A stretch of DNA of 64,000 nt from Arion vulgaris. Lineage: Eukaryota; Mollusca; Gastropoda; Stylommatophora; Arionidae. Below the pieces are notes generated by a model that saw only the letters and a program-made list of their open reading frames with translations, searched no databases and was not told the origin of the DNA. The position numbers and the translations under genes were made by a program. Location: positions 56,507,740-56,571,739 of the forward strand of contig CM036762.1 of NCBI GenBank assembly GCA_020796225.1, given 5' to 3'. Of the stretch, positions 10,151 to 19,701 are shown one piece after another (the first letter of the stretch is position 1; each line of letters begins with the position of its first letter).

Positions 10151-10555
10151 CTACTTCATGTACATTTATTTTATTTTATTATTTAATTAATTAAATTTTT
10201 ATATAAAAAAAAAATATTCTTATTTACAGATCAAGGGGCTTTAATCCTAATAATATTGAAACATTTCAGAAGGAGGTAAGAGTTACATATAGTTGTTCTT
10301 TCATATATTGCTTGTTAGTTATCATATATATATATATATATATATATTAATAGGAAGCATGATGGCCTTGCGCGGGGCTGATTACCGTAATGTATAATAT
10401 AAGCGTTGGTTTATCGACTAGGACACGTTACAATATTATTAGGATTAAAGTCTTTGATCTGTACTTTGCGATAATAAATTATCTTAACATTAGTAAAATA
10501 AATATTAATTAATTAAAATAATCAAATAAAATAATTGTGCATGAAGTACACTGTA
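10151..10555. mobile_element. Foldback (long inverted repeat) element
   Basis: The two ends are inverted copies. The left arm (about 10151-10257) begins GACTACTTCATGTACA and ends TTTAATCCTAATAATATTG. The right arm (about 10430-10555) begins CAATATTATTAGGATTAAAG and ends CATGAAGTACACTG. The ~170-bp centre holds a (TA)n run at 10326-10347 and a GC-richer block. It has no coding capacity. It could form a large hairpin, as foldback or MITE-like DNA elements do. The hAT MITE abuts its left edge. Confidence 0.6.
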
Positions 10556-10689
10556 TCCCACACTCGATGTTTCACACATGAGGAAAGAAAATGGCCTTCC
10601 TACCTCCTGCACAATAGAAGCTAGAAATGGGAAGGGACAGACACATTGTACCCTTTTGACTGAAATCACATACTTTAATCTATGTATGT

Positions 10690-11165
10690 TTTTTCAGTGA
10701 CTCAATGAGTATGATCAGGAAGATTGAAACAGGATGGGCTAGGAGACATTGGATGGAGTCGCTGGGGAGGTCTAAGCTGACAAATGTCAGTTTTATTTTT
10801 GTGCCAGGGCATGCAGGTGTAAGGGGGAATGAACGCGCGGATAGACTTGCAGGTATGGCTGCTGTACAAAGCGGGCAAGTCATGGGCCAGGCTGATATTA
10901 TAAATTCCCAAGGAGAGATGTCGTGTACATGATTCAAGTAATAGTGGTGAATCTACAACACTAACCAGACTGCAAGAATTCCAAGTTAAATGTGATGTAG
11001 CTCGACAAGAACACTATGCTGGTAGCCAAAGAAGAATAGTAAACCAACAAAGAATCGGGGTTGTTAGTCGCCACACGCTGAGAGACATACTGAGGGAGAG
11101 ATTGGAGCACTTATTGACTAATTGGTTCGACGAGCAGTGATGATGATCCGACGACTAAACTAAAA
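10690..11165 (+). mobile_element. RNase H-type LINE 3' end (family R5)
   Basis: The 75-residue frame at 10705-10932 holds the end of an RNase H domain, FVPGHAGVRGNERADRLAGM, with the conserved GHAGVxGNExAD block that includes the last catalytic Asp. A frameshift near 10925 leads into SSNSGESTTLTRLQEFQVKC and RRIVNQQRIGVVSRHTLRD. It ends in GATCCGACGACTAAACTAAAA. Related copies lie at 13720-13900 (+) and 21480-21860 (-). The upstream RT is missing. Confidence 0.75.
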
Positions 11166-11189
11166 CTTGTACCCTGCGGCAGTGCTATT

Positions 11190-11705
11190 CAATGTTTCTG
11201 GGACTTCATTTACTGGGGCCGTTGTTGTATCTGACTCTCAGTCGATGCTTCACAAGATCCAGAAGGGCAGGTTTCGGTATGAGTGGATGTCGTCTATAGA
11301 AGTTTCTAACCTCCAGCGGCTTACGTGGATATACTGTCCTGGGCATGCGGGTGTTTACGGTAATGAGAGAGCGAACAGGCTTGCATCAACAGCATCGATT
11401 GTTGGGGAGTTGAAGATGGATAAGGGGATATTCTTCGGTCTCTTCGCGACTGTCTGTTGGATGAGGACACTAAAATCGATGTTGAATCGATCAAGCGATT
11501 TAAGCAGTTTGGAGTTACCCGTTGTTCAAGTCGAACTGGATGCCTTAGAGGCAGAGTGAGAGGTGTGTTTAATCAGCGAGCCACAGGAACCATCAGTATG
11601 CATACTCTTTGATATCTGTTGGGGAGACTGAGCACCTATGGGTCTGCCCGGAGTGCAATGACGTCAGTTTAGTAACCAATAACCAATAACCAATAACTAT
11701 TCGAT
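11190..11705 (+). mobile_element. RNase H-type LINE 3' end (family R2), best + copy
   Basis: A 130-residue frame (11167-11559) begins in the RNase H domain: VVVSDSQSMLHKIQKGRF holds the third catalytic Asp region, and WIYCPGHAGVYGNERANRLA is the final block, with N where the family usually has D. A frameshift near 11440 leads to LLDEDTKIDVESIKRFKQFG and the FNQRATGTISMHTL segment. The tail ends in three AATAACC repeats (about 11671-11697). Broken frames make it a pseudogene. Confidence 0.75.
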
Positions 11706-11799
11706 GTTTTTATATATTATGGTATATCTGACTGATGGTTCTTCAGGCACTGACACCATGTGAGGATTGCAATGCAGCTACTACTACTACTACTAATAA

Positions 11800-12115
11800 T
11801 AATAATTCCTCTCGTAGCGTTATACGTTACATAGGGCCTGCAAGTAATTTCTCCATACCGCTCTATCCTGGGCAACTCGCTCAATCTCCTCCATGGAACT
11901 GAGACCGATATTTCCTGCCTCTCTCAGCAAAGTTCGTTTCAGGGTCTCTTTAGGTCGACCTTTCTTTCTTGAACCCTTTGCATCCCACTTCAATGCCTGC
12001 TTTAATATTCGTTGACCATTTCTCCTCAAGGTGTGTCCAACATATTTCCATCTTCTCTGTCTTATAACAGTTGTCACTAGTGGTTGACCAGACATGTCTC
12101 TGATTTCATCACTTC
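11800..12115 (-). mobile_element. LINE C-terminal tail (family R6), copy 1
   Basis: The minus-strand frame at 11820-12095 (91 residues) carries WKYVGHTLRRNGQRILKQAL, GSRKKGRPKETLKRTLLREA and a closing WRNYLQALCNV. This is a LINE RT C-terminus. The 3' end is a (ATT)n/(AGT)n tract at 11781-11809. Sister copies are at 42180-42668 and 60550-61195, plus a 3' stub at 26985-27070. Confidence 0.8.
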
Positions 12116-12319
12116 TAATAACAATAATAACAATGTTAATATAGTTAAAATGTCAACGCTTTCTACAGGAACAAAACACAAATGGTTGGTGTTAGGGGCA
12201 GCAGAATGGTTAGAAAATAAAACAAGATTGCAAAAGGAATAGATCGTGTTCTTGGAAGAGTTACGAAAAAACAGAACAATTTCCTTTCAATATGATTAAT
12301 GTGAAAACCGTCAGACTAA

Positions 12320-12500
12320 AACAGGGCGCCATGAATGTATGATTGGGAGGCCTGTGGGCGCCACGTAGGACAGCGCTTCTCTAAGGTCTTAAGGCCAGTG
12401 CACACGAGTCCCAGACTGTAGCAACAATCTCATGCCCACACTGTCCACGACTCTTCAAGGCACGCATCGGACTGACAAGTCACCTACGTGTCCATTGACT
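12320..12500 (+). mobile_element. LINE 3' end with C2H2-like finger
   Basis: Near 12425-12500 the + strand reads SCPHCPRLFKARIGLTSHLR and then VH and a stop. This is a C2H2-type finger (Cys-x2-Cys, His-x3-His counting the terminal VH) that occurs at the C-terminus of some animal LINE proteins (inference from family memory). The rest of the segment is too decayed to assign. No intact RT is attached. Confidence 0.55.
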
Positions 12501-12626
12501 GATACTACATTTTGTTTGTTGGATGAAGTAACTATGTGGTTATAATCATATTTGATTGACGAACATTGTTGTAAGGTCTGAAAAGAATAGGGGGAATTGT
12601 ATTTTGTTATCATCTGTGTGGTGTTG

Positions 12627-12860
12627 GGGCCCACAAGGAAGCAAAGAATAGTACCACTGCGACCTACAAGACATGTTGTAAGATACCACTGATGTGAGAG
12701 AAGCTACCGTAGTAAATAAAAAGCGTCGCAGAAATCGGATGTTCTGGCCTACTTGTAGGCGCATAACTGGTACAACGTACAATCGCTCTTCGGCTCAGAT
12801 AACATACAAATCAGACAGAGTGGTTAACAAGTGGTAGATATGAATCGTTCGAAGAAGTAT
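12627..12860 (+). mobile_element. SINE-C copy
   Basis: Forward copy with GCAAAGAATAGTACCACTGC, GCAGAAATCGGATGTTCTGG, TAGGCGCATAACTGG and a terminal CGTTCGAAGAAG. The block after CATGTTGTAAG is shortened. Confidence 0.75.
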
Positions 12861-13214
12861 TTTTATTATGATGAGTTTGCATTTTCCCAGTGCCAGCATT
12901 GCAACTTGCACTTTCGGCAGATGTTTCTTCTATCGAATCACTTAAATAGGTTTTCTTTTTTTTCCAAATTCAGATGGAAGGTTGACGTAATGTGAAAGTG
13001 GGTGCAATGGACAATCTTCTTCTCCGATAGAAATTTTTCCATGACTCGTAATCAGGCAATCACGCCACAGATAAATGGTTGCGTTTGATAAATAGATAAC
13101 ATCACAGAGATCTTGCAACACATGGACTAACAGCTGCAAAAAAAAACCAGACACCAGGTACAGGATAGTAAACTGCATCTCCCCACGACCCTTCACGGCA
13201 CATGTGGATATGCT

Positions 13215-13652
13215 AGGATAAAATGGTTCTAAAGATGAAGGATTCACTTCATTGCATCAGATTTCCCCCATAAGTAGCTCCTTCCCTGTCTTCAGAAATT
13301 ATGAGTGTGTTGTTAGTTAGTTAGTTTGTTCCTTTCGTGCCAAAGGCGGCACATAGGGCAGAGGTTTTAGATCTCCATGTGATACGGTTCTTTGCTAACA
13401 GTTGGAGATCTTGTATGGTTTTACATCCCAATAGTTTACTTTCTTGTTGGATGGTTCTTCGAAGAGTGGTCTTTGGTCTTCCACGTTTTCTTTTCCCAAT
13501 GAGTGTGTTGTACAAAGTACGAATTCCGTAGTTCCAGCAACAATCCTAGGGTTTTCATGAAAAATTGCACAGTGACTTGGTCCGGATTCAAACCCAAAAC
13601 CTTCAGAAAGACAGGTAAACTTCTTAACCACTTTGCCATAGAGACCTGCAAA
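13215..13652 (-). mobile_element. SINE-B copy split by a LINE tail
   Basis: A reversed tRNA-derived SINE. Its right part (13512-13652) holds the tRNA-like head: on the minus strand, CTATGGCAAAGTGGTTAAGA (A box region) and GGGTTTGAATCCGG (B box). The left part (13215-13300) holds the body and end, TTCACTTCATTGCATCAG. Between them sits a LINE tail flanked by a perfect 13-bp duplication. Confidence 0.8.
13314..13498 (-). mobile_element. 5'-truncated LINE tail nested in SINE-B
   Basis: The 185-bp insert lies between perfect copies of ATGAGTGTGTTGT (13301-13313 and 13499-13511). On the minus strand it encodes GKRKRGRPKTTLRRTIQQES and closes with a RITWRSKTSALCAAFG-type segment, the usual LINE RT C-terminus. 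The 3' end is a TAAC-type tract (TTAGTTAGTTAG on the plus strand, 13314-13327). The insertion post-dates the SINE. Confidence 0.85.
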
Positions 13653-13719
13653 ATTATAAGATAGGATGAGACAAACATAAATAAGAGAAATGATTGAGCG
13701 GTTGAACGTACAGAACGTA

Positions 13720-13900
13720 CATGGTCATGGTGTAGCTAGACAAGAATACTAAGCTGGTAGCCAAAGAAGAATAGTAAACCAACAAAGAACCGGGGTCGTT
13801 AGAAACCACACGCCGAGAGACATACTGAGTAGGAGATCGGATCACTAATGGGCTAATCCTTTCAACGTGCGGTGATGATGATCCAACGACTACAATAAAA
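13720..13900 (+). mobile_element. LINE 3' end (family R5), short copy
   Basis: Matches 10990-11160 across GCTGGTAGCCAAAGAAGAAT, AGTAAACCAACAAAGAACCG and the terminal GATGATGATCCAACGACTA. It is only the last ~180 bp of the element and has no open frame. Confidence 0.7.
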
Positions 13901-14436
13901 AGGTACAGAAATAATACAAAGAAAAATATCAGAAACAAGTGATGATCGATTGGGTTCAGAGTTCGATTTTTAGTAAAGTACATTGTTTTCTATTTGCATT
14001 TGTGGTCTCTCTGTACACAGAGAGCATATTTTTCTGTTTCATTGTCGGCCGGATTTTTGGTAGTCATGCTTCCTGATCAGATTTTAATGCGAGGAGATTT
14101 TTGTGTGTCTTTCTTCATCACTCTCTCTTTATCTCTCTGTTCGTTTAATGAGCTTCCAGTTTCGATTTTTGCTTGTTATTGTTTATTTAATCATGATATC
14201 TGGCATCTCTCCTATGTGTGCTTGTGTCATCCCATGTGTGTGATTGTGTAATTCCCTGTGTGTGTTTGTTGTTTACGTTGGGATATGTTTCTTTATTGTG
14301 TAGCCTGGTCTCAAAGTCAATCTCATGGTTAATTGCATTATTCTTTGTTATGTTGGCTGGTATGAACTGTTGTCGGTTTCAATCAATGTTTATACGCGAT
14401 TTTATTTTGTTGATTTTAAATTTGACTTCTGACCGA

Positions 14437-14555
14437 ACGGCTGACTCATGACTGAATGGCTGACTCATAATTGGACGGCTGACTAATGACTGGGCGGCTG
14501 ACTATTGACTGGACGGCTGATTCCAGACTGTACGGCTGACTCGTGACTGGACTGC
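14437..14555 (+). repeat. 19-bp tandem repeat
   Basis: About six diverged units of CTGACTCATGACTGAAYGG. The copies differ enough to be an old array. Confidence 0.85.
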
Positions 14556-14589
14556 TGAAATAATTGTATTAGTATTTCTTACATATCTG

Positions 14590-14800
14590 CTCGCAACAAG
14601 TTTGCGAGTGATTACGGCGAGGAGAGAGCGGACATGTTCACGTCAAAATCATTGATTGTGGAGGACAGTTGAAGATGGATAAAGGGGATGTTCTTAGGTC
14701 TCCTCACAAGTGTCTGATGGATGAAGAGACTAGAACAGATAAATCAATATAGTGCTATAAGGCGTTTGGAGTTACTTGCTCAATGAGAGCTGTTTTGGTT
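14590..14800 (+). mobile_element. LINE R2 fragment, heavily decayed
   Basis: Traces of the R2 order survive: GAGAGAGCGGACATG (ERADM, RNase H end), AGTTGAAGATGGATAAAGGG and TGATGGATGAAGAGACTAGA (the LDEDTK segment). Frames are lost. Confidence 0.5.
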
Positions 14801-14878
14801 TGAAAAAAATTACACTCCAAATCTGGAACTGAACCCGAACCATGCGACTAGGAAACGTGTGCATTAACTACTACTAGC

Positions 14879-15079
14879 CCGCCTGCCCAGCGTGTTCGCA
14901 GCGCGTTGGACGGCGGTGAAAACCTTTGCGAGTGCTGGTTCAATTCCACGGGCTGGCAGAAAAATCACAGGTTCTCCAGATTTACGGTGTTCGTGGCACC
15001 GAACCGAAGAGTTACGATGTCCATGGCACCGAGGCGACGCGCTGAAAGCTCAATTGCTTCTAGATCGGGAAAAAAACCA
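14879..15079 (+). mobile_element. SINE-A (tRNA-derived), copy 1
   Basis: The tRNA-related head contains an A-box-like GCAGCGCGTTGG and B-box GGTTCAATTCC. It is followed by the family body (TTTACGGTGTTCGTGGCACC, repeated as a CATGGCACCGAG variant) and an A-rich tail. A 9-bp AACTACTAC flanks it at 14866-14874 and 15080-15088. The family has six copies in the window. Confidence 0.85.
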
Positions 15080-15524
15080 AACTACTACGCAGGTAAGAAA
15101 AAAAATAGAGAGATCTAAAACATCACACTTGACAACGAATTTGATCACAGTCTAACTTTCTATGACAAACCCGTCCAGCTGGAGAATACACTTGTTAGCT
15201 AAGTTCATTGGATATACCTTTAATAAAGAAAAGCTATCACTAGCCATGGATTTCTAAGTGTCTATAATATGTGATTTTTAAATTTACGGTAAATTATTTT
15301 CTTCCAGCACCAAATAATTACTAGGTTTGAAAAGATCAAAGGAATTCGCCGTTGCAAGAAAAGTACACTACCTGCAACATTGAATTTTAGAAAACCGTTG
15401 GGACATCGGAAATACAACACCACATGCAAAAATCACGTTCATCCATGCAATGAATATGGAGATATTTGAGGTCAATCGTTGACCGAACGTTTTGAAACGC
15501 ACTATAATAAAAGAATCCAAAGAT

Positions 15525-15727
15525 AACGGATTAACTTCAATGCACCGAGTTTCCCCATATGGCTCTGCCCCTGTCGGCAGAAATAGCATATCATCTGCCG
15601 AGAACATTGCACAAAGCACTAACTCAGTAGCTCCAGCAACAATCATAGGGTTCTCGTGAAAAATGCATTTGTAACGCGGTTCGATTCGAGACCTACAACT
15701 TTCAAAACGACAGGCAAACGTCTTAAG
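15525..15727 (-). mobile_element. SINE-B copy, head replaced by tandem array
   Basis: Reversed copy of the SINE-B body (CACCGAGTTTCCCCATATGG, GCACAAAGCACTAACTCAGT). It reaches the tRNA-like head but breaks at GACAGGCAAACGTCTTAA, after which the same words recur as units of the 15720-16140 array. Confidence 0.75.
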
Positions 15728-16140
15728 CTGTCATTCTTCTTCTTCTTCTTCACACTTTGACAGGCATACATCTTCACACTATGACAGTCACACGTCTTAA
15801 GCTGTCATTCTTCTTCTTCACCCTTTGCGCCCTTAGGGAAGTATAAGTCCACAACCAAGGCCTTCCAACGACAGGCACACGTCTTAAGCTGTCATTCTTC
15901 TTCTTCTTCTTCACCCTTTGCGCCCTTAGGGAAGTATAAGTCCGCAACCAAGGCCTTCCAACGACAGGCAAACGTCTTAAGCTGTCATTCTTCTTCTTCT
16001 TCACCCTTTAGCCCTTAGGGAAGTATAAGTCCACAACCAAGGCCTTCCAACGACAGGCAAACGTCTTAAGCTGTCATTCTTCTTCTTCACCCTTTGCGCC
16101 CTTAGGGAAGTATAAGTCCGCAACCAAGGCCTTCCAAGCC
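15720..16140. repeat. 73-93-bp tandem array built from a SINE-B head and a LINE 3' end
   Basis: Five starts of GTCTTAAGCTGTCATTC (about 15720, 15793, 15882, 15973, 16064) with units of 73-93 bp. Each unit joins the SINE-B head (AACGACAGGCAAACGTCTTA) to the LINE 3' end (CCCTTAGGGAAGTATAAGTC, which on the minus strand encodes LYFPKGAKGEEE). The last unit passes directly into the LINE tail at 16080-16380. The junction itself was therefore amplified. Confidence 0.85.
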
Positions 16141-16380
16141 TGCATATCCAAGGCTATCCTTTCCAGATCTCTCCACACTCTCCCCATTTTCTTGCATTCC
16201 GTCTCCAACTCCCGTCTCCAGATGTTACTGGGTCTTCTCCTACCTCTCTTGTCCATCGGAGTCCATCGGAGAGCCTGTATTGTGATGCTGTTATGGGGTT
16301 TCCTCAGTGTGTATCCTATCCATCGCCACCTTCTGCTCCTTATCTCTTGTTCCACCTGTCGTTGTCCTGTTCTATCCTAG
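16074..16380 (-). mobile_element. LINE RT C-terminal tail (family R8)
   Basis: A 93-residue minus frame (16074-16355): MEQEIRSRRWRWIGYTLRKP, then ALRWTPMDKRGRRRPSNIWR, VWRDLERIALDMQAWKALVA and LYFPKGAKGEEEE. This is a well-preserved LINE RT C-terminus. The sequence just upstream (16380-16740, minus) has partly open frames that I cannot assign. The RT domain is absent. Confidence 0.75.
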
Positions 16381-17079
16381 AGTTCCCTGTTTATAGTATT
16401 GTCATACCATCGCAGATGGAGTTATGTTATGTTATGCGGTCACGGCATATTGAGCATTCCCATGCATGCTCTATCCTCCGCTGCAGCAGCCATCCCAAAG
16501 TCCATTTGCTCACCGTACCCATGAGAAGTTGATTACAATATCTTCTCTCCACGAAGACGACACTGTCTGGCATGTCCAAACTTAACGCCTAATTCTCGAA
16601 CTCGTTCTAGTGTCTGAGACTTGCCTATGTCACAGATGGAGATCATCGCAGACATCTATTGGTGGATGTCTGCAACTTTAGAGTTCCCTTAGTTGTTCTC
16701 CATGTCTCCATGTCTCTTAAGCTGTCATGCTAGTCACGATCAAGTCAGTATGGCATCTATATATCGATTTTTAAAATTCATCATATTATGTTAGTATTGC
16801 ATCTCTACAATCGAACTACGCAACAGGTTTTTAATTGTGATCACGAACTATCTTCTTCTTCTTCAGCGATCTCTGGTCATACGCTTAATTTACTGTGGAC
16901 CACAACTGGGCAGTCAGCTTCAGGTCTGTCAGGTTTCCCAAAGCTTAGTTTTTAGGTCGACTGGGTGTGACAACATGTTGCTTCTCAGCTCACCCAGGAG
17001 AGGACAGTCTTGCAGGATATGCTCTGGTGTCTGTTCCGCCTTCTGACACTGGCAGAGAGCTGTTTGACTTATTCCTAGT

Positions 17080-17632
17080 TTATAAAAGTGTTTGTTGAGT
17101 CTGCAGTGTCCCGTGCGTAGTCGAAATATAATGACCTGGTCTGTTCTGCTTAGGTCTTTGATGGAGTCTTTTCTCATAATCATATCCAGTGTTTGTCTTC
17201 CAGTCTACTGCAGATTTTCTCTGTATGAGGGTTTTGACCTCTTGAAAAGACAGGGGTTGGTAAATTTGCTCTTTGGCACTGCCCTCCTTAGCTAAGACAT
17301 CGGCACTCTCATTGCCTGCAACGCCACAGTGAGATGGAATCCACTGCAAGTGAATTTCTGCCTTTCTGAAAGCTGAGCAAGTTCTCTTTTAGGTTTTGTA
17401 CTGTGCTGTCAGCGGATTTAGCCTCCAGGGCTTGTATAGCTGACAGTGAGTGTGTAAGAAATACCATATTGCCTGCAGGTGCTTGCAGCTTATTCATGTG
17501 CTGTGCTGCCATCAGAAGGGCTAAGAGTTCTGCTTTGTAGTTAAAACTCGTAATTACAAAGTACTGTAGTTTACAAATTACAAAAACAATGACAAAATAC
17601 AGCAACGTTTCGACCAACAAGGCCTTTATCAA
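17080..17632 (-). pseudogene. RNase H domain, middle and end (LINE R1)
   Basis: Two minus frames. Frame 17309-17632 holds NYKAELLALLMAAQHMNKLQ (second catalytic acidic residue, Glu) and FLTHSLSAIQALEAKSAD. Family members normally read TDSLSA, so the third catalytic Asp is replaced by His. Frame 17080-17349 holds MQWIPSHCGVAGNESADVLA, where the last catalytic Asp (ESAD) is kept. The frames overlap out of register near 17350. The Met start of the first frame lies in the inserted Penelope DNA and is meaningless. Confidence 0.8.
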
Positions 17633-17633
17633 G
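17602..17633 (-). other. Hammerhead-like motif in Penelope terminal repeat (minus copy)
   Basis: The minus strand reads CTTGATAAAGGCCTTGTTGG followed by TCGAAACGTTG. The order TTGATAA, GGCC-loop-GGTC stem, CGAAAC corresponds to the core/stem II of the hammerhead ribozymes in Penelope terminal repeats, with CTGATGA changed to TTGATAA. Likely a decayed ribozyme. Confidence 0.5.
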
Positions 17634-18159
17634 CAAACTGAACAAACAGGAGTGACAAATTAAAATGAAACACAAATGGAAGACCAAATACAAACGTATC
17701 TAAGGAAAATCTGGAATAAAACGAATAACGAAATAAATGTAACAAAAAACACACATAAAAACTAGAAATAGAAAGGAAAGAAACAATGAAACATCTAGTA
17801 AATATATAACTGAATACATGCAACATATACCCATATAGATTACAAAGCAGGGAAGAGAAAGTACTATGAAGCATAAGAATGGAATATAACATGAATACAT
17901 GCAACATATACCCATATAGATTACAAAGCATGGAGAGAAAAGTACTAGAAGCATAAGAATGTAATACGTTGAGCCGCGTAGTCCAAGGTACCAACAAAAA
18001 TCAAACCGATTCTCAGAGCAAATCGACTGCGATCATCCGAGGAACATGATCGGATGGCTGTGACCTGACATCGTGAGCACCTAAATGGCAGTGTCATTGA
18101 AATGGGTGGCTACAGGGTACGAGCATTGGCGTATGTCGCGTAAGTGTTGGGCAGAATCG

Positions 18160-18275
18160 GTCACTGGAGCTCTTGCCTGTCTCGCCGATATAAGCCTTGT
18201 TACACCGCTTACGATAATAGCGCATAGATAAGATTACGGGACTCCATTGAACCCATCGTCAATAAAAACGTGCTA
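18160..18275 (-). pseudogene. GIY-YIG endonuclease fragment of the Penelope-like element
   Basis: The minus strand reads SRNLIYAL at about 18218-18240 and, after a frameshift and stop, RCNKAYIGETGKSSSDRF at about 18155-18210. NLIYxx..YIGETG is the GIY-YIG nuclease core as found downstream of RT in Penelope elements (here LIY for GIY). The remaining domain, to about 17960, is not readable in one frame. Nicking activity is not expected. Confidence 0.7.
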
Positions 18276-18394
18276 AGGAAAAGATACAGTACGCGTCTGT
18301 ATCACATAAGCACCGTGTGCAAGCTGACGACCACACTGGACAGTGCCAAATGAGTCTGGATATTGGACTATAGGCGACTGTGTACAACATATCC

Positions 18395-18990
18395 TTAAGA
18401 CTTCTGTCCCGTCTGTAAGACACCAAAGGATAGTTGGAAGACAGAACGTCTCAGGATCTGATCTAAGGAGAGACAGATGACGGAATAAACATTTTTCACC
18501 AGGGAACTATGGGGGTGGTAAGTTAAGATAAGTTTTACTCTGTCAGAGTTAGTAGTCCTATGCTGACTGGTAAGGGCCTGCTGGCGAGTGATTTTCTGAA
18601 CTCGATGCATAGCCGAGACAAGCACCCTCTCTGGGTATAGGCGCCTACGAAAGAAATCAAGCATCTCGCGAGCTCTTTCAAGAAAATCATCGTCCTCACT
18701 ACAAAGGCGACGAAGGCGTAAGAGCTGCGAGAATGGCAAAGAGTCACGACAAGCCCGGGGATGGGAAGAAGTATAGAGGAGAAAACTATGTGCATCAGTA
18801 GGCTTGTAATATACTGATGTATAGATAGTGGATAGGCGTAAGGTGATAGTAATGTCAAGAAAGTTGACACAAGTAGTGGAGATGTGAGAAGTAAAACGAA
18901 TAGAAGGGTTGAAAACATTAATGAAATTAATGAAGCGTGACAAATCGGCTTCAGGCATATCAGTGATGCCAATACAGTCATCAATGTATC
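18395..18990 (-). pseudogene. Penelope-like reverse transcriptase, C-terminal part
   Basis: The minus frame includes RYIDDCIGITDMPEADLSRF, with the YIDD catalytic pair at 18977-18988. It then has FLDITITLRLSTIYTSVYYK, KPTDAHSFLLYTSSHPRACR, SLPFSQLLRLRRLCSEDDDF and RRLYPERVLVSAMHRVQKIT. The FLDI..YYKPTDxH..L..SSHP..SxxxSQxLRLRRLC order is a Penelope RT hallmark. Everything N-terminal of YIDD is missing. The frame stays open down to about 18395, where TGQKS precedes a stop. Confidence 0.85.
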
Positions 18991-19169
18991 TGTGATATAT
19001 TTACTAGATGTTTCATTGTTTCTTTTCCTTTCTATTTCTAGTTTTTATGTGTGTTTTTGTGTTACATTTATTTCGTTATTCGTTTTATTCCAGATTTTCC
19101 TTAGATACGTTTGTATTTGGTCGTCCATTTGTGTTTCATTTTAATTTGTCACTCCTGTTTGTTCGTTTG

Positions 19170-19200
19170 CTTGATAAAGGCCTTGTTGGTCGAAACGTTG
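19170..19200 (+). other. Hammerhead-like motif in Penelope terminal repeat (plus copy)
   Basis: The inverted partner of 17602-17633: CTTGATAAAGGCCTTGTTGG then TCGAAACGTTG. Identical in sequence to the other arm. Confidence 0.5.
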
Positions 19201-19525
19201 CTGTATTTTGTCATTGTTTTTGTAATTTGTAAAACTACAGTACTTTGTAATTACGAGTTTTGCCAATCAAATAGTTTTACTGCAGTTCCATATATATATA
19301 CTGAATGCTTTGTAGTTGGAACATATTCTTCCAGTAGGGGCCGCTAGAGACACAATAGTAGCATCTGGGTGCCTAATGTAAACTCCTGCTCCACCATTCA
19401 TGGTTGCCTCCATTGCTAATCCATCTGTGCAAATTATAATCCAGCTGTCTTCTGGAAACATGTGATGGAGATGTTCCATTGTAGTTGCTTTCTTCACTAG
19501 ATCACAAAATATGATCACTTGGTCA

Positions 19526-19701
19526 GTTTGTTTTTTTTCCAATCCAGAAGCACTTGAGCTGAAAGATCTTCGGCTCGGTGCCACGAACACCGTAAATCTG
19601 GGAACCTGTAGCTTTTTTGCCAGTCCGCTGAGTTGAACCCGCACTTACAGAGGACTAGTCACCCGTAGTCAACGCGCTACGAACACGCTGGGCACGCGGG
19701 C
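19526..19701 (-). mobile_element. SINE-A, copy 2, inside LINE R1
   Basis: Reversed copy: on the plus strand, poly-T at 19531-19538, then the body and GTCAACGCGCTACGAACACG (A-box region) at the far end. A perfect 12-bp duplication, ATCACTTGGTCA, flanks it (19514-19525 and 19702-19713). Confidence 0.9.

Larger units (their letters stand above)
17543..19305 (-). mobile_element. Penelope-like element with inverted terminal repeats
   Basis: A 1.76-kb insertion flanked by TGCTTTGTAGTT at 17531-17542 and 19306-19317 (12-bp TSD). The arms 17545-17807 and 18995-19260 are ~265-bp inverted copies. On the minus strand it carries the RT catalytic motif RYIDDCIGI and the RT C-terminus, then a broken GIY-YIG endonuclease (18160-18275). 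The element is 5'-truncated immediately upstream of the YIDD motif, where the inverted arm begins. This inverted-terminal layout is known for Penelope-like elements. Two ~80-bp direct repeats follow the left arm (17811-17960). Confidence 0.85.

Noticed and set aside
14879..14960. A tRNA gene in the SINE-A head
   Set aside because: Six copies with the same body and A tail show that it is a SINE.
16380..16740. Possible host exon upstream (minus) of the R8 tail
   Set aside because: Partly open reading with no recognised family; cannot be separated from chance.
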